DNA from: Massilia sp. IC2-477
GTDB lineage: Bacteria; Pseudomonadota; Gammaproteobacteria; Burkholderiales; Burkholderiaceae_D
NCBI RefSeq assembly: GCF_020707265.1
Contig: NZ_JAJFEQ010000007.1
Coordinates: 62,001 to 126,000 of the forward strand
Reading direction: 5' to 3'
Length of the DNA stretch: 64,000 nt
Positions 8,981 to 17,805 of the stretch are shown piece after piece (positions within the stretch are counted from its first letter, which is position 1; each line of letters opens with the position of its first letter). The notes under the pieces were generated by a model. The model was not told where the DNA came from, searched no databases, and was given only the letters and a program-made list of their open reading frames with translations. A program made the translations under genes and the position numbers.

Positions 8981-9451
8981 ATGCCCACCAGCCCAATCAC
9001 GACCGTCCCTCAAGAAGTGCAACACGTCAGCTCCCTCATCGAGCTGATGAAACAGGAACAGCAGCTGCTCGTCGCAGCCGACGCCGATGGGCTGGCGCAA
9101 ACCACTCCCCGCAAGAACGCACTGCTGCAGGCGCTCGCCGAACTGTCGGCCCAGCGCCACGCGGCGCTGCTGGCGGCCGGCTGCGAAGGCTCGGAAGCCG
9201 GCATGGAGCCCTGGCTGGCCGTGGGCGGCAGCGAGGAGGCGCGGGCCCAGTGGGAAGAGCTCCTGGCGCTGGCGCGCGAAGCCAAGGAACTCAACCGCGT
9301 CAACGGCATGCTGATCAACAAGCAGCTGGCGCACAACCAGGGCGTGCTGAACGCACTGCGCATGCCGGCCGGGCCTGAAGCCGGCGGCGTCTACGGCGCC
9401 AGCGGCCAGGCAGTCGGCAGCGGGCCGTCGAAACGCTATGTGATCGGCTGA
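8981..9451 (+). CDS. flgN: Flagellar export chaperone FlgN
   Basis: FlgN is a cytoplasmic chaperone for the hook-filament junction proteins FlgK and FlgL. The 156-residue product is mostly helical, with the family pattern of a leading helix (SSLIELMKQEQQLLVAADAD), a TPRKNALLQALAEL helix, and a C-terminal NRVNGMLINKQLAHNQGVLN helix that contacts the cargo. Its place right after flgM under one sigma-28 promoter is the usual arrangement. Confidence 0.9.
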   Translation: MPTSPITTVPQEVQHVSSLIELMKQEQQLLVAADADGLAQTTPRKNALLQALAELSAQRHAALLAAGCEGSEAGMEPWLAVGGSEEARAQWEELLALAREAKELNRVNGMLINKQLAHNQGVLNALRMPAGPEAGGVYGASGQAVGSGPSKRYVIG

Positions 9452-9664
9452 ACAGATCGCCGGACAGGGTATATCACTTAAGTTGATTGAACTTTTCGAG
9501 CTACTCTTGCCCCTTGATCAGTAGCACATCCTGTCTTCTTCTCCAAGCACCGTATCTTTCTTTTGAACTATCGCTTCTTTCCCCTGCACACAATTGACGA
9601 TAGCAAAAAAACCACGTACCCTGCATATTTCAGTGAAGAAATGACTATCTGTTAAGGGTTTACG

Positions 9665-11287
9665 ATGCTGGGACGAGTTGATGACCGCTTGGAAAAAGAT
9701 ATAAGCTCGCCCCAAAACGCCTTTTCAGGGCACCTGGTCTCCTGGTGTCTTCGCAATGATGTGCGGCTTGCCGAGTTTGCGATCCTGGCATTTCTTAGCA
9801 TTCTTGCAAACCTCTACTTTATTTCCACGTTTTCGCTGTCGATTGACGACGAGCTGGCAGCTATCAGGTCAACGCCGGATATATGGATAGCACAGAACCG
9901 TTTTACCGTGTTCTTGGTAGAGCTCCTTTTATTTCCACAGCCTGCCCTCCCTTATTCGCCATATCTTTTCCTGGCCTTAACGCAGGCGGCAGCATATATC
10001 TTGCTGGTACGTAGCCACGGACTCCAGGTTAGCTGGAAGACGTATGTCAGCTATTTCGCTTTTGTCTGTTTCCCGGCATGGTGGGCAATTTCTGAGTTCG
10101 CCGCTAATGTTCCAGCAACTGGACTTGGCTTCTTGTGCGCGACCTGCGCCGCGTATCTGGCGCGAAACATTGATGGGATGCGGTTCTTCTCCAAACATCC
10201 TTCGCGAGCTGCTTGTATCGTCCTGTTGCTTACCATTGCTGCAGGCGCTTATCAGTCGCTGCTGCTGGTATTCTTGAGCATATCCTTGGGGATCCGCCTC
10301 GCTCGCAGCATGCAAGGATCCCACACGCAACCCCAGCCGCTAGCCCAATCCTTCCTGGAATTGATACGGCACGTCGTGCCAAGCGGCATGTTGCTAGTAG
10401 CCTCAGTAGTTCTTTATGCCGCCATCAACAAGGCATTACAGCATACGCTGCACATTGCGCCCTCGTACATCGAGCAGTTCGTGCATCCAGAAATCATGCT
10501 GCATGCTCCCTTCTGGTTCTTTGGCAATCTAGCGAAACATATTCTCGAAACCTACGTCGGCTCAGCTAACGTGTATGGCGCCAGCATGTGGGCTGCCCTT
10601 CCCTTCATGCTCGCAGCAATACTGGCCACATTTCGCGGTAGCCGGAAGGCGTGGTTGGGCTCAGCCGTGCTCTTATGCTGCATATTGCTGATGCCGTTTT
10701 TCCTTAATATCGCAACGGGATCCGTGAAGTTACCCAACCGTTCGATGCTGGCGCTGACCTACGTTGTCTGGCTGTTAGCGATCGTGCTGCTCAGCAAAAC
10801 GAGCAAACGGTGGCTGCCGTGCGCCGTCTTAGTCCTTGGACTTTATCAGTTGCAACTCGTTAACCTGTTATCCCAATATATCGCCAGCGCTTCTATGAGC
10901 CAGGCGTTCGACAGGATGATCGCCCAAGATATTGGCAAACAAATCTTGACAATGCATAACGGACCCGCGAACAAACCTGTTCTTGTCGACTTTTATGGTT
11001 ACCGCGCTAATATCCAGGCTGGCGTCTACCCTCAGCAGGATTCGAGTGTGACCAGTGCGTCCTTCTTCGGCTGGGACAAAGGCAATATCGCACGCATCAC
11101 CGGATACATGAAGGTATTGGGGTTCGGCCAGCTCGGCGCGCTAGATCCTGCATCGCGCCTTGCACTCACGCCAGAATTCGCCGCTATGGAGGTGTGGCCT
11201 CGTCCTGGCTCGATAAAACGTGTCGGCGATAATTTCTTGGTAAAACTCGGTGATCAGCCTGATCAAGCCCATATTCCATCTAAATAG
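9665..11287 (+). CDS. GtrII-like polytopic glycosyltransferase
   Basis: The product is a 540-residue integral membrane protein with about ten hydrophobic segments and an early acidic motif SIDDELAA (about residues 58-65) facing the periplasm. This is the pattern of the O-antigen glucosyltransferase GtrII family (polytopic, using undecaprenyl-phosphate-linked sugar). It probably transfers the sugar made by the next four genes onto a surface glycan or protein. The gene is clearly more AT-rich than the flanking flagellar genes, which suggests transfer. AAGGG precedes the ATG. It opens a tight plus-strand operon reaching to 14702. Acceptor and sugar are inferred, not shown. Confidence 0.75.
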   Translation: MLGRVDDRLEKDISSPQNAFSGHLVSWCLRNDVRLAEFAILAFLSILANLYFISTFSLSIDDELAAIRSTPDIWIAQNRFTVFLVELLLFPQPALPYSPYLFLALTQAAAYILLVRSHGLQVSWKTYVSYFAFVCFPAWWAISEFAANVPATGLGFLCATCAAYLARNIDGMRFFSKHPSRAACIVLLLTIAAGAYQSLLLVFLSISLGIRLARSMQGSHTQPQPLAQSFLELIRHVVPSGMLLVASVVLYAAINKALQHTLHIAPSYIEQFVHPEIMLHAPFWFFGNLAKHILETYVGSANVYGASMWAALPFMLAAILATFRGSRKAWLGSAVLLCCILLMPFFLNIATGSVKLPNRSMLALTYVVWLLAIVLLSKTSKRWLPCAVLVLGLYQLQLVNLLSQYIASASMSQAFDRMIAQDIGKQILTMHNGPANKPVLVDFYGYRANIQAGVYPQQDSSVTSASFFGWDKGNIARITGYMKVLGFGQLGALDPASRLALTPEFAAMEVWPRPGSIKRVGDNFLVKLGDQPDQAHIPSK

Positions 11288-11301
11288 TTCAAGGATTTTT
11301 G

Positions 11302-12405
11302 ATGCAAGCGATTGTTCCCCTCTTCTCTGCAGCAACAGCCAATGCGGGACTGGATCTCGTCGGTCCGATGAAGCGTGTGGTAGAACGCAACTGGTTCGTC
11401 CTTGGTGAGGAAGTAAGCAAGTTCGAAGCCGAATTTGCCGCTTACGTTCAAGCCAGATCCTGCATCAGCGTTGCCAACGGCTCGGATGCTCTTGAAATCG
11501 CGTTGCGCGCACTAGGTATTGGTCCCGGCAAAAAGGTTGCGTTGATCGCCAACGCGGGTTTTTATGGAAGTACTGCAGTCCATGCGGTGGGCGCCACACC
11601 TGTGTATATCGATGTCGACACGCAGACTCTGACGATGGCGCCGGCTTCCCTTCGGTGTGCGCTCCAGGACGGCGTCGATGCAGTAATCGTCACCCACCTG
11701 TTCGGACAAATGGCCGCCATCGAGGAATTGTCGGAATTGGCACGCACGGCCGCGGTGCCGCTCATTGAAGATTGTGCACAGTCGCACGGCGCGCGGCGAA
11801 ATGGCAAGATGGCAGGCTCGTTCGGCGATCTCGCCTGCTTCAGTTTCTACCCGACAAAGAATCTCGGTGCGATCGGTGACGGCGGTGCCATTGTCACCAG
11901 TGATCCAGAACTCGACAAGAAGATCCGCCAACTGCGTCAGTATGGATGGTCGAAGAAATACCACGTCGACGTGCCAGGGGGACGTAACAGCCGGCTGGAC
12001 GAATTGCAGGCCGCCGTGCTACGAACCAAACTACCGGAACTGGATGCGTGGAACGCGGCGCGACGTGACATCGCCCGCCGTTACAACGACGCCTTCGCCG
12101 ACCTGGGGTTGCAGTTGCCGCATTCTCTGGGGGAGGACTACGTGGCGCATCTATACGTTATCCGTGTCGGCGAGCGCGCCCGATTTATCGAAACGATGCA
12201 GGCAAAAGGTATCGGTACAGACATCCACTACCCCGTTCCCGACCACTTGCAGACAGCTTATCCGGGATTCGAGTCGGTATCGCTACCGGTGACGGAACAG
12301 GCATGCGCACAGATTGTCACACTTCCGTGCTTCCCCGGCTTGTCGGGCGAAGATGTCGAGCGCGTCATCGACGCGGTGCATGCTTACGCTGAAGCAGCTG
12401 CCTGA
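11302..12405 (+). CDS. fdtB: dTDP-3-keto-6-deoxyhexose aminotransferase, FdtB/QdtB-like (DegT family)
   Basis: This PLP enzyme would transaminate dTDP-3-keto-6-deoxyhexose to the 3-amino sugar. The 367-residue protein has the DegT/DnrJ/EryC1 fold, with the Schiff-base Lys186 in SFYPTKNLGAIGDGGA, and IEDCAQSHGA upstream. The ATG at 11302 has AAGGA six bases upstream; a TTG one codon before it is unlikely to be used. The assignment to the 3-amino pathway, rather than 4-amino (VioA/WecE type), rests on the FdtD-like gene two places downstream. It could still act at another position. Confidence 0.82.
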   Translation: MQAIVPLFSAATANAGLDLVGPMKRVVERNWFVLGEEVSKFEAEFAAYVQARSCISVANGSDALEIALRALGIGPGKKVALIANAGFYGSTAVHAVGATPVYIDVDTQTLTMAPASLRCALQDGVDAVIVTHLFGQMAAIEELSELARTAAVPLIEDCAQSHGARRNGKMAGSFGDLACFSFYPTKNLGAIGDGGAIVTSDPELDKKIRQLRQYGWSKKYHVDVPGGRNSRLDELQAAVLRTKLPELDAWNAARRDIARRYNDAFADLGLQLPHSLGEDYVAHLYVIRVGERARFIETMQAKGIGTDIHYPVPDHLQTAYPGFESVSLPVTEQACAQIVTLPCFPGLSGEDVERVIDAVHAYAEAAA

Positions 12406-12406
12406 A

Positions 12407-13354
12407 ATGCTAAGCTTGGTCATTCCGGTCTATCGCAATGAAGAGTCGCTCGACGACCTGCTGGCGGCCATTCATGGTCTCGATACCAGCCTGAAGGGTG
12501 ATTTCGAAGCGGTGTTCGTTGTTGACGGCAGCCCCGACGCCTGTTATCCAAACTTGCGCAGGCGCCTGCCGGGCTGTGCGTTTCGTTCGCAACTTATTCT
12601 GCTGTCCCGCAATTTTGGCTCGTTCACGGCGATCCGCACTGGACTCGAGCATGGCAAGGGCGACAGGTTCGCCGTAATGGCCGCCGATCTCCAGGAGCCG
12701 CCCCAGCTCGTGCTGGACATGAATGAGATCCTCGTGCGCGACGAGGCCGATGTCATTCTTGGCGTACGCGAGGCCAGGAACGATCCGTTGAGCTCGAGGA
12801 TCTTCTCGCGCCTGTACTGGGGGATGTACCGAAAGTTCGTGATGCCAGATATTCCTCCCGGCGGCGTCGATATGTTCGGATGCAACAAATTTTTCCGCGA
12901 CATGCTGCTTGAATTGCAGGAGCAAAACACCTCGCTCGTCGGCCAGCTATTCTGGCTCGGTTTTCGTCGCAAGACGGTGTCGTATATCCGTCAAGCGCGC
13001 CAGCACGGCAAGTCAGCCTGGACCTTCCACAAGAAGTGGCGCTATGTCATGGACAGTCTGTTTTCGTTCACTGATCTGCCAATCACCTTGTTAGTCCGCC
13101 TGGGCGCACTGGGGACCATGGCTGCCGGTCTGCTCGGCATCATCGTCCTGGTCGCGCGCCTGCAAGGCCTGATCGATGTCCCCGGGTATGCAATGACTAT
13201 CCTGACCATTGCGCTGCTCGGCTCCATCAATCTCCTCGGCATCGGCATCGTAGGTTCCTACGCTTGGCGAACCTACGAAAATACGAAGAAGCGCCCGCTT
13301 GCCATCCCCATGAAAGTATCTGTTTTCGGATCAAACAATGAACGCCAAACCTGA
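12407..13354 (+). CDS. GtrB-like glycosyltransferase family 2 (polyprenyl-phosphate sugar synthase)
   Basis: A 315-residue GT2 enzyme begins MLSLVIPVYRNEESLDDLL and carries AVMAADLQEPPQLVLDM, the signature of dolichol/bactoprenol-phosphate glycosyltransferases. Two transmembrane helices follow near residues 225-290. It should move the nucleotide sugar onto undecaprenyl phosphate at the cytoplasmic face. The ATG at 12407 starts one base after the fdtB stop; upstream in-frame ATGs lie inside fdtB and encode non-family sequence. With GtrA (14304-14702) and the GtrII-like protein it completes a GtrA/GtrB/Gtr set. Confidence 0.85.
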   Translation: MLSLVIPVYRNEESLDDLLAAIHGLDTSLKGDFEAVFVVDGSPDACYPNLRRRLPGCAFRSQLILLSRNFGSFTAIRTGLEHGKGDRFAVMAADLQEPPQLVLDMNEILVRDEADVILGVREARNDPLSSRIFSRLYWGMYRKFVMPDIPPGGVDMFGCNKFFRDMLLELQEQNTSLVGQLFWLGFRRKTVSYIRQARQHGKSAWTFHKKWRYVMDSLFSFTDLPITLLVRLGALGTMAAGLLGIIVLVARLQGLIDVPGYAMTILTIALLGSINLLGIGIVGSYAWRTYENTKKRPLAIPMKVSVFGSNNERQT

Positions 13355-14285
13355 TTATTTCGTTCACTCGCATGCTCTGTGCGAGTCGGAACATGTCGGC
13401 GCGGGCACGCGCATCTGGGCGTTTGCCCATGTATTACCGAATGCGCGCCTTGGTGCGGAATGCAATATTTGCGATCATGTTTTTATCGAGAACGACGTGC
13501 TGATCGGCGATCGGGTCACCATCAAATGCGGCGTGCAGGTATGGGACGGTGTGACGCTGGAAGACGATGTCTTTATTGGCCCGAATGCCACCTTCACCAA
13601 TGATATTTTTCCACGTAGTAAAAAATATCCTGAGCAATTCGGGCGCACGGTAATCCGGCAAGGCGCTTCGGTTGGTGCCAACGCCACCATCCTGCCTGGC
13701 ATCACGATTGAAAAAGGCGCCATGATCGGGGCGGGCGCGGTGGTGACACGTTCGGTCCCTCCGAATGCGATTGTCGTCGGGAACCCTGCGAAGATCGTCG
13801 GCTATGTCGATGCGCGGCCGACCGGCACTGAATTCTCGGCGCCGCGTCCGGCCGAAAAACCTCCACGCGTGATTCCCACGACGGTGAAGGGCGTCACCAT
13901 CCACCATATCGATGAAGTCGCGGATATTCGCGGCAAGCTGGCGGTGGGGGAATTTGGCAAGGAAATCCCGTTCGAACCCCTGCGTTACTTCCTGGTGTAT
14001 GACGTACCGACTGCGGAAACGCGAGGCGAACACGCCCACCATGTTTGCCACCAATTCCTGACCGTACTCAAGGGCTCGGTGCACGTCGTGGCTTTCGACG
14101 GGGTCAACCGAGAAGAATTCGTGCTCGACTCAAGCAAAAAGGGAATTTATCTGCCGCCAATGGTATGGGGTATTCAATACAAGTATTCGAGCGACGCGGT
14201 CTTGCTCGTCTTCGCTTCCCATCATTATGATTCCGCCGATTACATCCGGAATTATGACGAGTACCTGCGCCTGGTAAATGCATAA
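13338..14285 (+). CDS. Bifunctional dTDP-sugar N-acyltransferase / 3,4-ketoisomerase (FdtD/WxcM-like)
   Basis: The 315-residue protein fuses two enzymes. Residues about 8-158 form a left-handed beta-helix acyltransferase of hexapeptide repeats (NICDHVFIENDVLIGDRVTI) ending in GNPAKIVGYVDAR. Residues about 180-315 are a cupin matching FdtA/QdtA/WxcM 3,4-ketoisomerases, with the His cluster EHAHHVCHQ at 231-239. The known fusions FdtD and WxcM isomerise dTDP-4-keto-6-deoxyglucose and acetylate the resulting 3-amino sugar. The gene overlaps the GT2 gene by 17 bases. With FdtB the expected product is dTDP-Fuc3NAc or dTDP-Qui3NAc; which epimer cannot be told from sequence alone. Confidence 0.9.
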   Translation: MNAKPDYFVHSHALCESEHVGAGTRIWAFAHVLPNARLGAECNICDHVFIENDVLIGDRVTIKCGVQVWDGVTLEDDVFIGPNATFTNDIFPRSKKYPEQFGRTVIRQGASVGANATILPGITIEKGAMIGAGAVVTRSVPPNAIVVGNPAKIVGYVDARPTGTEFSAPRPAEKPPRVIPTTVKGVTIHHIDEVADIRGKLAVGEFGKEIPFEPLRYFLVYDVPTAETRGEHAHHVCHQFLTVLKGSVHVVAFDGVNREEFVLDSSKKGIYLPPMVWGIQYKYSSDAVLLVFASHHYDSADYIRNYDEYLRLVNA

Positions 14286-14303
14286 GAAGAAAGACAGCGG
14301 CTG

Positions 14304-14702
14304 ATGGCTGAGCTTTATCTTCGCGCGGGTGCGCTTTTGCAGCGGCCCGTGGTGCGCTTCCTGCTGGCAGGAGGCTTGAATACATTGCTGACCTATGTAC
14401 TCTACCTCGTCCTGCTGAACGCGTTTTCCTACAAGACCAGCTACGCCATTACCTATGTGGCTGGCTTGGTCATCGCCTACCTGCTGAATCGCTTATTTGT
14501 GTTCAACAGCCACCGCGGTGCGGCCTCGGCACTCTTGCTGCCCTTGGTCTATCTGTTCCAGTACCTGATCGGCGCCGGCATCGTGTATGCATGGGTCGAA
14601 CTCATCGGCCAGGACGAGCGGGTAGCACCATTAATCGCAGTCGTGGTCACCATACCGCTTACCTATGTGCTTTCCCGCACGATTTTCGTGAAACACGCAT
14701 GA
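14304..14702 (+). CDS. gtrA: GtrA-family membrane protein (lipid-linked sugar flippase)
   Basis: A 132-residue protein with four transmembrane helices begins with a short amphipathic stretch and then FLLAGGLNTLLTYVLYLVLL. The pattern AYLLNRLFVF after the second helix is characteristic of GtrA. Family members help move undecaprenyl-phosphate-linked sugar across the inner membrane. It ends the five-gene cassette; 18 bases separate it from the preceding gene. The substrate is inferred from context. Confidence 0.88.
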   Translation: MAELYLRAGALLQRPVVRFLLAGGLNTLLTYVLYLVLLNAFSYKTSYAITYVAGLVIAYLLNRLFVFNSHRGAASALLLPLVYLFQYLIGAGIVYAWVELIGQDERVAPLIAVVVTIPLTYVLSRTIFVKHA

Positions 14703-14732
14703 GAACGACCGTTTGGACGCACCCTTCTCGGC

Positions 14733-14855
14733 TCAGCGTCCGGCGGCCTGACTGAGCGCGATGGGGCCAATCGCTTCCGCAGCATTCGCCCCAGCATGAC
14801 TAGCCAACAGCAAGATCGCCACGAAGGCGGCGGCAAACAGGCGGTTGAGTTTCAT
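14733..14855 (-). CDS. Small secreted peptide, unknown
   Basis: A 40-codon frame encodes a peptide starting MKLNRLFAAAFVAILLLASH, then AGANAAEAIGPIALSQAAGR. This looks like a full Sec signal peptide (AxA-type cleavage near residue 24-25) with a mature part of only about 15 residues. GGAG stands about 6 bases before the ATG. A perfect 11-bp inverted repeat lies just upstream (separate entry). No family is recognised. It could be a genuine micropeptide or the remnant of a longer secreted protein; the ribosome site and signal pattern favour real translation. Confidence 0.45.
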   Translation of the reverse strand: MKLNRLFAAAFVAILLLASHAGANAAEAIGPIALSQAAGR

Positions 14856-14862
14856 CCAGGCT

Positions 14863-14893
14863 CCATAATTGTTCTAACAGGAAACAATTATGG
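14863..14893. repeat. Perfect 11-bp inverted repeat upstream of the small secreted peptide gene
   Basis: CCATAATTGTT (14863-14873) and AACAATTATGG (14883-14893) are exact complements around a 9-base loop. The repeat lies 8 bases upstream of the small-peptide ATG on the minus strand and covers its likely ribosome-site region. It could be a repressor operator or a translation-controlling hairpin. It also lies between the GtrA and GGDEF-EAL genes and has no T-run. Confidence 0.6.
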
Positions 14894-14948
14894 GGCTTAT
14901 GTTGTTCAGGGAGGCCCCCCACGGGTGGTGGAATCGGCCCACGCCAGG

Positions 14949-17516
14949 CTAACTCCTGGCCAGCAAGACCGCGATGCTTGCAGGCGCCACCGGCCGGCTG
15001 AAGCAGTAGCCCTGCATCTGGTCGCAGCCGTGTTCCTGCAGGAAGGCCAGCTGCTCGCGGGTCTCGACGCCTTCGGCGATCACGTTCAGCTTCATCGAAT
15101 GGGCCAGCGCGATCACGGCGTTGACGATGGCGGCGTCGTCCGCGTCCTGGGTCAGGTCCATCACGAAGGAGCGGTCGATCTTCAGGCTGTGGATCGGGAA
15201 GCGCTTCAGGCTGGCCAGACTCGAGTAGCCGGTGCCGAAGTCGTCGATCGCCAGCTGCACCCCCATCGCCGCCAGCCGGCCCATGGTCTCGGTGGCCGCG
15301 GCCGGGTTTTCCATCAGGACGCTCTCGGTGATTTCCAGGGTCAGCATGGCCGGGTCGCAGCCGGTTTCCTCGAGCAGCGCTGCCACGCGCTGGGCCACGT
15401 CCTGGCCCAGGAACTGGCGCGCCGACAGGTTGACGCTGATGCGCACCGGGTCCAGGCCCGCCTCGTTCCAGGCCACCTGCTGGCGCATGGCCGTGGCCAG
15501 CACCCAGTCGCCGATCGGCACGATCAGGCCGGTTTCCTCGGCCAGCGGGATGAACTCGGCGGGCGACACCATCGGCCGGCCCACCGGCTGCCAGCGCAGC
15601 AGGGCTTCGACGCCGGCCACGCGGCCGCTGCCGATGTCCACCACTGGCTGGTAGACCAGCAGGAATTCCTCGCGCTGCAGGGCGCGCTGCAGGGCGCCTT
15701 CCATGCGCAGGTGCAGGGCCGCCTGCTCGCCCATCTCGCTCGCGTAGAAGGAATAGTGGTTGCCGCCCTGCCCCTTGGATCCGTACATGGCGCTGTCGGC
15801 GCACTTGAGCAGGGTGGCGCTGTCCGCGCCGTCGCGCGGGTACATCGCGATGCCGATGCTCCCGGAAGGGAACACCTCGTGGCCGCACAGCAGCATGGGC
15901 TGGAACAGGTTGTCGAGCAGCTTGCGCGCCACCTTGGTCGCGTCGTCCTGGCCGGCCAGGTCGGGCAGCACCACCACGAATTCGTCGCCGCCCTGGCGCG
16001 CCACGGTATCGCTCTCGCGCAGGCTGGCGGACAGGCGGCGCGCGATCTCGACGATCAGGGCGTCGCCCGCATCGTGGCCGAGGCTGTCGTTGACGTGCTT
16101 GAAGCGGTCCAGGTCGATGAACATGACCGCCACCTGGCGCCCCGCGCGGTGCGCGTGCATGATGGCCTGGCCCAGGCGGTCCTGCATCAGCACCCGGTTC
16201 GGCAGGCCGGTCAGGGCGTCGTGATTGGCCATGCGCAGCAGCGCTTCCTCGGCCTGCTTCTGGCGCTGGATGTCCTTGACCACACAAATGAAGCGCTGTC
16301 TGCCGTTGGCGTCGCGCATGGCGGAGACGCTGACGCTGACCCAGACCTGGGCGCCGTCGCGCCGCTGCAGGCGCTTCTCGCGCTGGTAGTCGCTGATCTC
16401 GCCCGCCTTCAGGCGGTTGATCAGCGCCTGTTCCTCGGCCAGGTCTTCCTCGCACATCAGCTGCTGGTAGAAGCGCTGCAGCAGCTCGATCTCGGAGTAG
16501 CCGAGGATCTGCGACATCTTGCTGTTGGTGCGCAGCACGCGCCCATCCCCGCCCAGCAGCACGATGCCCACCGCGGCCTGGTTGAAGGTGAGGCGGAAGA
16601 ACTCCTCGCTTTCCTGCAGGCGCATGCGCGCCCTGCGGCGGAAGGTGATGTCCTGCCCGATCAGCAGCAGCATGTAGCTGCCGTCCTTGCGCGTGCGGCG
16701 GATGTTGAAGTCGACATAGCGCACGCCGTCGGCGCGGCCGTCGAGCGTGACCAGCACGTTGTCGTGCGGCGCGCCCGAGGCCAGCGCCTCGGCGGCGCGG
16801 TTGGCCAGTTCGTCGCAGGGAATCAGCGCTTCCAGCGCCGGGCGCTGCTCCAGCAGCAGGCCGTCCGGCACGCCCAGCAGGTCGGCCATCATCCGGTTCA
16901 TCGAATGGGCGCGCAGCTCGGCGTCGACCACCAACAGCCCGGCCGGCATGCCGTCGATGACCTGTTCGAGGTAGTTCTGGTTCTGCAGGCTGCTGCGCTG
17001 GCTGGCGTGCGCATAGGTATCGAGCGCCAGGCCCATGTCGAAGCAGACGATCTTCAGCACCGCATCGACCGCCGCCTCGTAGCGCTCCGGCTGCGCCTGC
17101 AGGCGCCGGCCCAGCATGCCGACCATCTCGGCCAGGTACTTGCGGTAGGCCCCGATGTACCACTTCGGATCGAGCCCGATGCGCTGGTGGGTGGCGCCCA
17201 CGCGCAGGCGTTCGCGGATGTAGTCTTCGTCGTAGTCGCCCGCCGTGAGGCTGCTGAAGTAGGACGCCTGGACGTGGCGCAGGCGGCGTTCGGCGCCATC
17301 GCCCAGCATCGCGCGCAGCTTCGGGAAGGACATCAGGTGCGCATAGAAGCGGTCCGAGAACGCGTCACGGTTGCACTCGAGCAGCTCGTGGACGTCGCGC
17401 AGGGCCTCGACATCCGCCTCACTCAGTTCCAGGAAAGCCTTGCGCGCTTCCACTTCCTCGCGGTCCAGTCCGATCTCGCGGGCGAGGTCGTCGACGTAAT
17501 TGTGGAGGCCGTTCAT
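14949..17516 (-). CDS. Globin-coupled GGDEF-EAL cyclic-di-GMP protein with PAS domains
   Basis: This 855-residue cytoplasmic sensor would make or break down c-di-GMP in response to oxygen. Residues about 25-170 match the protoglobin/globin-coupled sensor fold, with the probable haem-ligating His110 in [11 protein letters not shown]. Two PAS-like regions lie at about 182-300 and 303-420. A GGDEF domain has its intact motif at 509-513, and the EAL domain begins with GVEALLRW (EAL at 637-639) and contains [10 protein letters not shown]. Both catalytic motifs look intact, so it may be bifunctional or mainly a phosphodiesterase. The ATG at 17516 is preceded by GGGAGG; a longer frame adds 47 codons without a ribosome site. 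Its place near flagellar genes fits a motility/attachment switch. Confidence 0.9.
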   Translation of the reverse strand: MNGLHNYVDDLAREIGLDREEVEARKAFLELSEADVEALRDVHELLECNRDAFSDRFYAHLMSFPKLRAMLGDGAERRLRHVQASYFSSLTAGDYDEDYIRERLRVGATHQRIGLDPKWYIGAYRKYLAEMVGMLGRRLQAQPERYEAAVDAVLKIVCFDMGLALDTYAHASQRSSLQNQNYLEQVIDGMPAGLLVVDAELRAHSMNRMMADLLGVPDGLLLEQRPALEALIPCDELANRAAEALASGAPHDNVLVTLDGRADGVRYVDFNIRRTRKDGSYMLLLIGQDITFRRRARMRLQESEEFFRLTFNQAAVGIVLLGGDGRVLRTNSKMSQILGYSEIELLQRFYQQLMCEEDLAEEQALINRLKAGEISDYQREKRLQRRDGAQVWVSVSVSAMRDANGRQRFICVVKDIQRQKQAEEALLRMANHDALTGLPNRVLMQDRLGQAIMHAHRAGRQVAVMFIDLDRFKHVNDSLGHDAGDALIVEIARRLSASLRESDTVARQGGDEFVVVLPDLAGQDDATKVARKLLDNLFQPMLLCGHEVFPSGSIGIAMYPRDGADSATLLKCADSAMYGSKGQGGNHYSFYASEMGEQAALHLRMEGALQRALQREEFLLVYQPVVDIGSGRVAGVEALLRWQPVGRPMVSPAEFIPLAEETGLIVPIGDWVLATAMRQQVAWNEAGLDPVRISVNLSARQFLGQDVAQRVAALLEETGCDPAMLTLEITESVLMENPAAATETMGRLAAMGVQLAIDDFGTGYSSLASLKRFPIHSLKIDRSFVMDLTQDADDAAIVNAVIALAHSMKLNVIAEGVETREQLAFLQEHGCDQMQGYCFSRPVAPASIAVLLARS

Positions 17517-17805
17517 GACCGGCCTCCCGTGCGCGCAGGGCGGGAGGGGGACTGGGAGTTCATCGGAGAAAACCTGCAGGAAAGGAGTATTTACTTGCGG
17601 ATAGAGTGATTGCATCATAGCAATGCACTGCCAATTAATCGAGCAAATGTTGAACAAATGACCAGCAATACACGCTTCTGTTGTTAATTGGCCATATTGG
17701 CAGTGTGGTTTTGTTGCCCGCAGTAAATATACGCTTGGGATTGCTCAAGGTGGGCGGGAAGCGCCGGCGCACAGTAGGCAGGTAGCCATTCCTGAGGAGC
17801 CCGCC

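Noticed and set aside
14796-17609. Long open frame on the plus strand opposite the GGDEF-EAL gene
   Set aside because: Its product is rich in His, Gln, Arg and Val with no domain pattern, as expected for an antisense shadow in GC-rich DNA; the minus-strand gene has clear domains.
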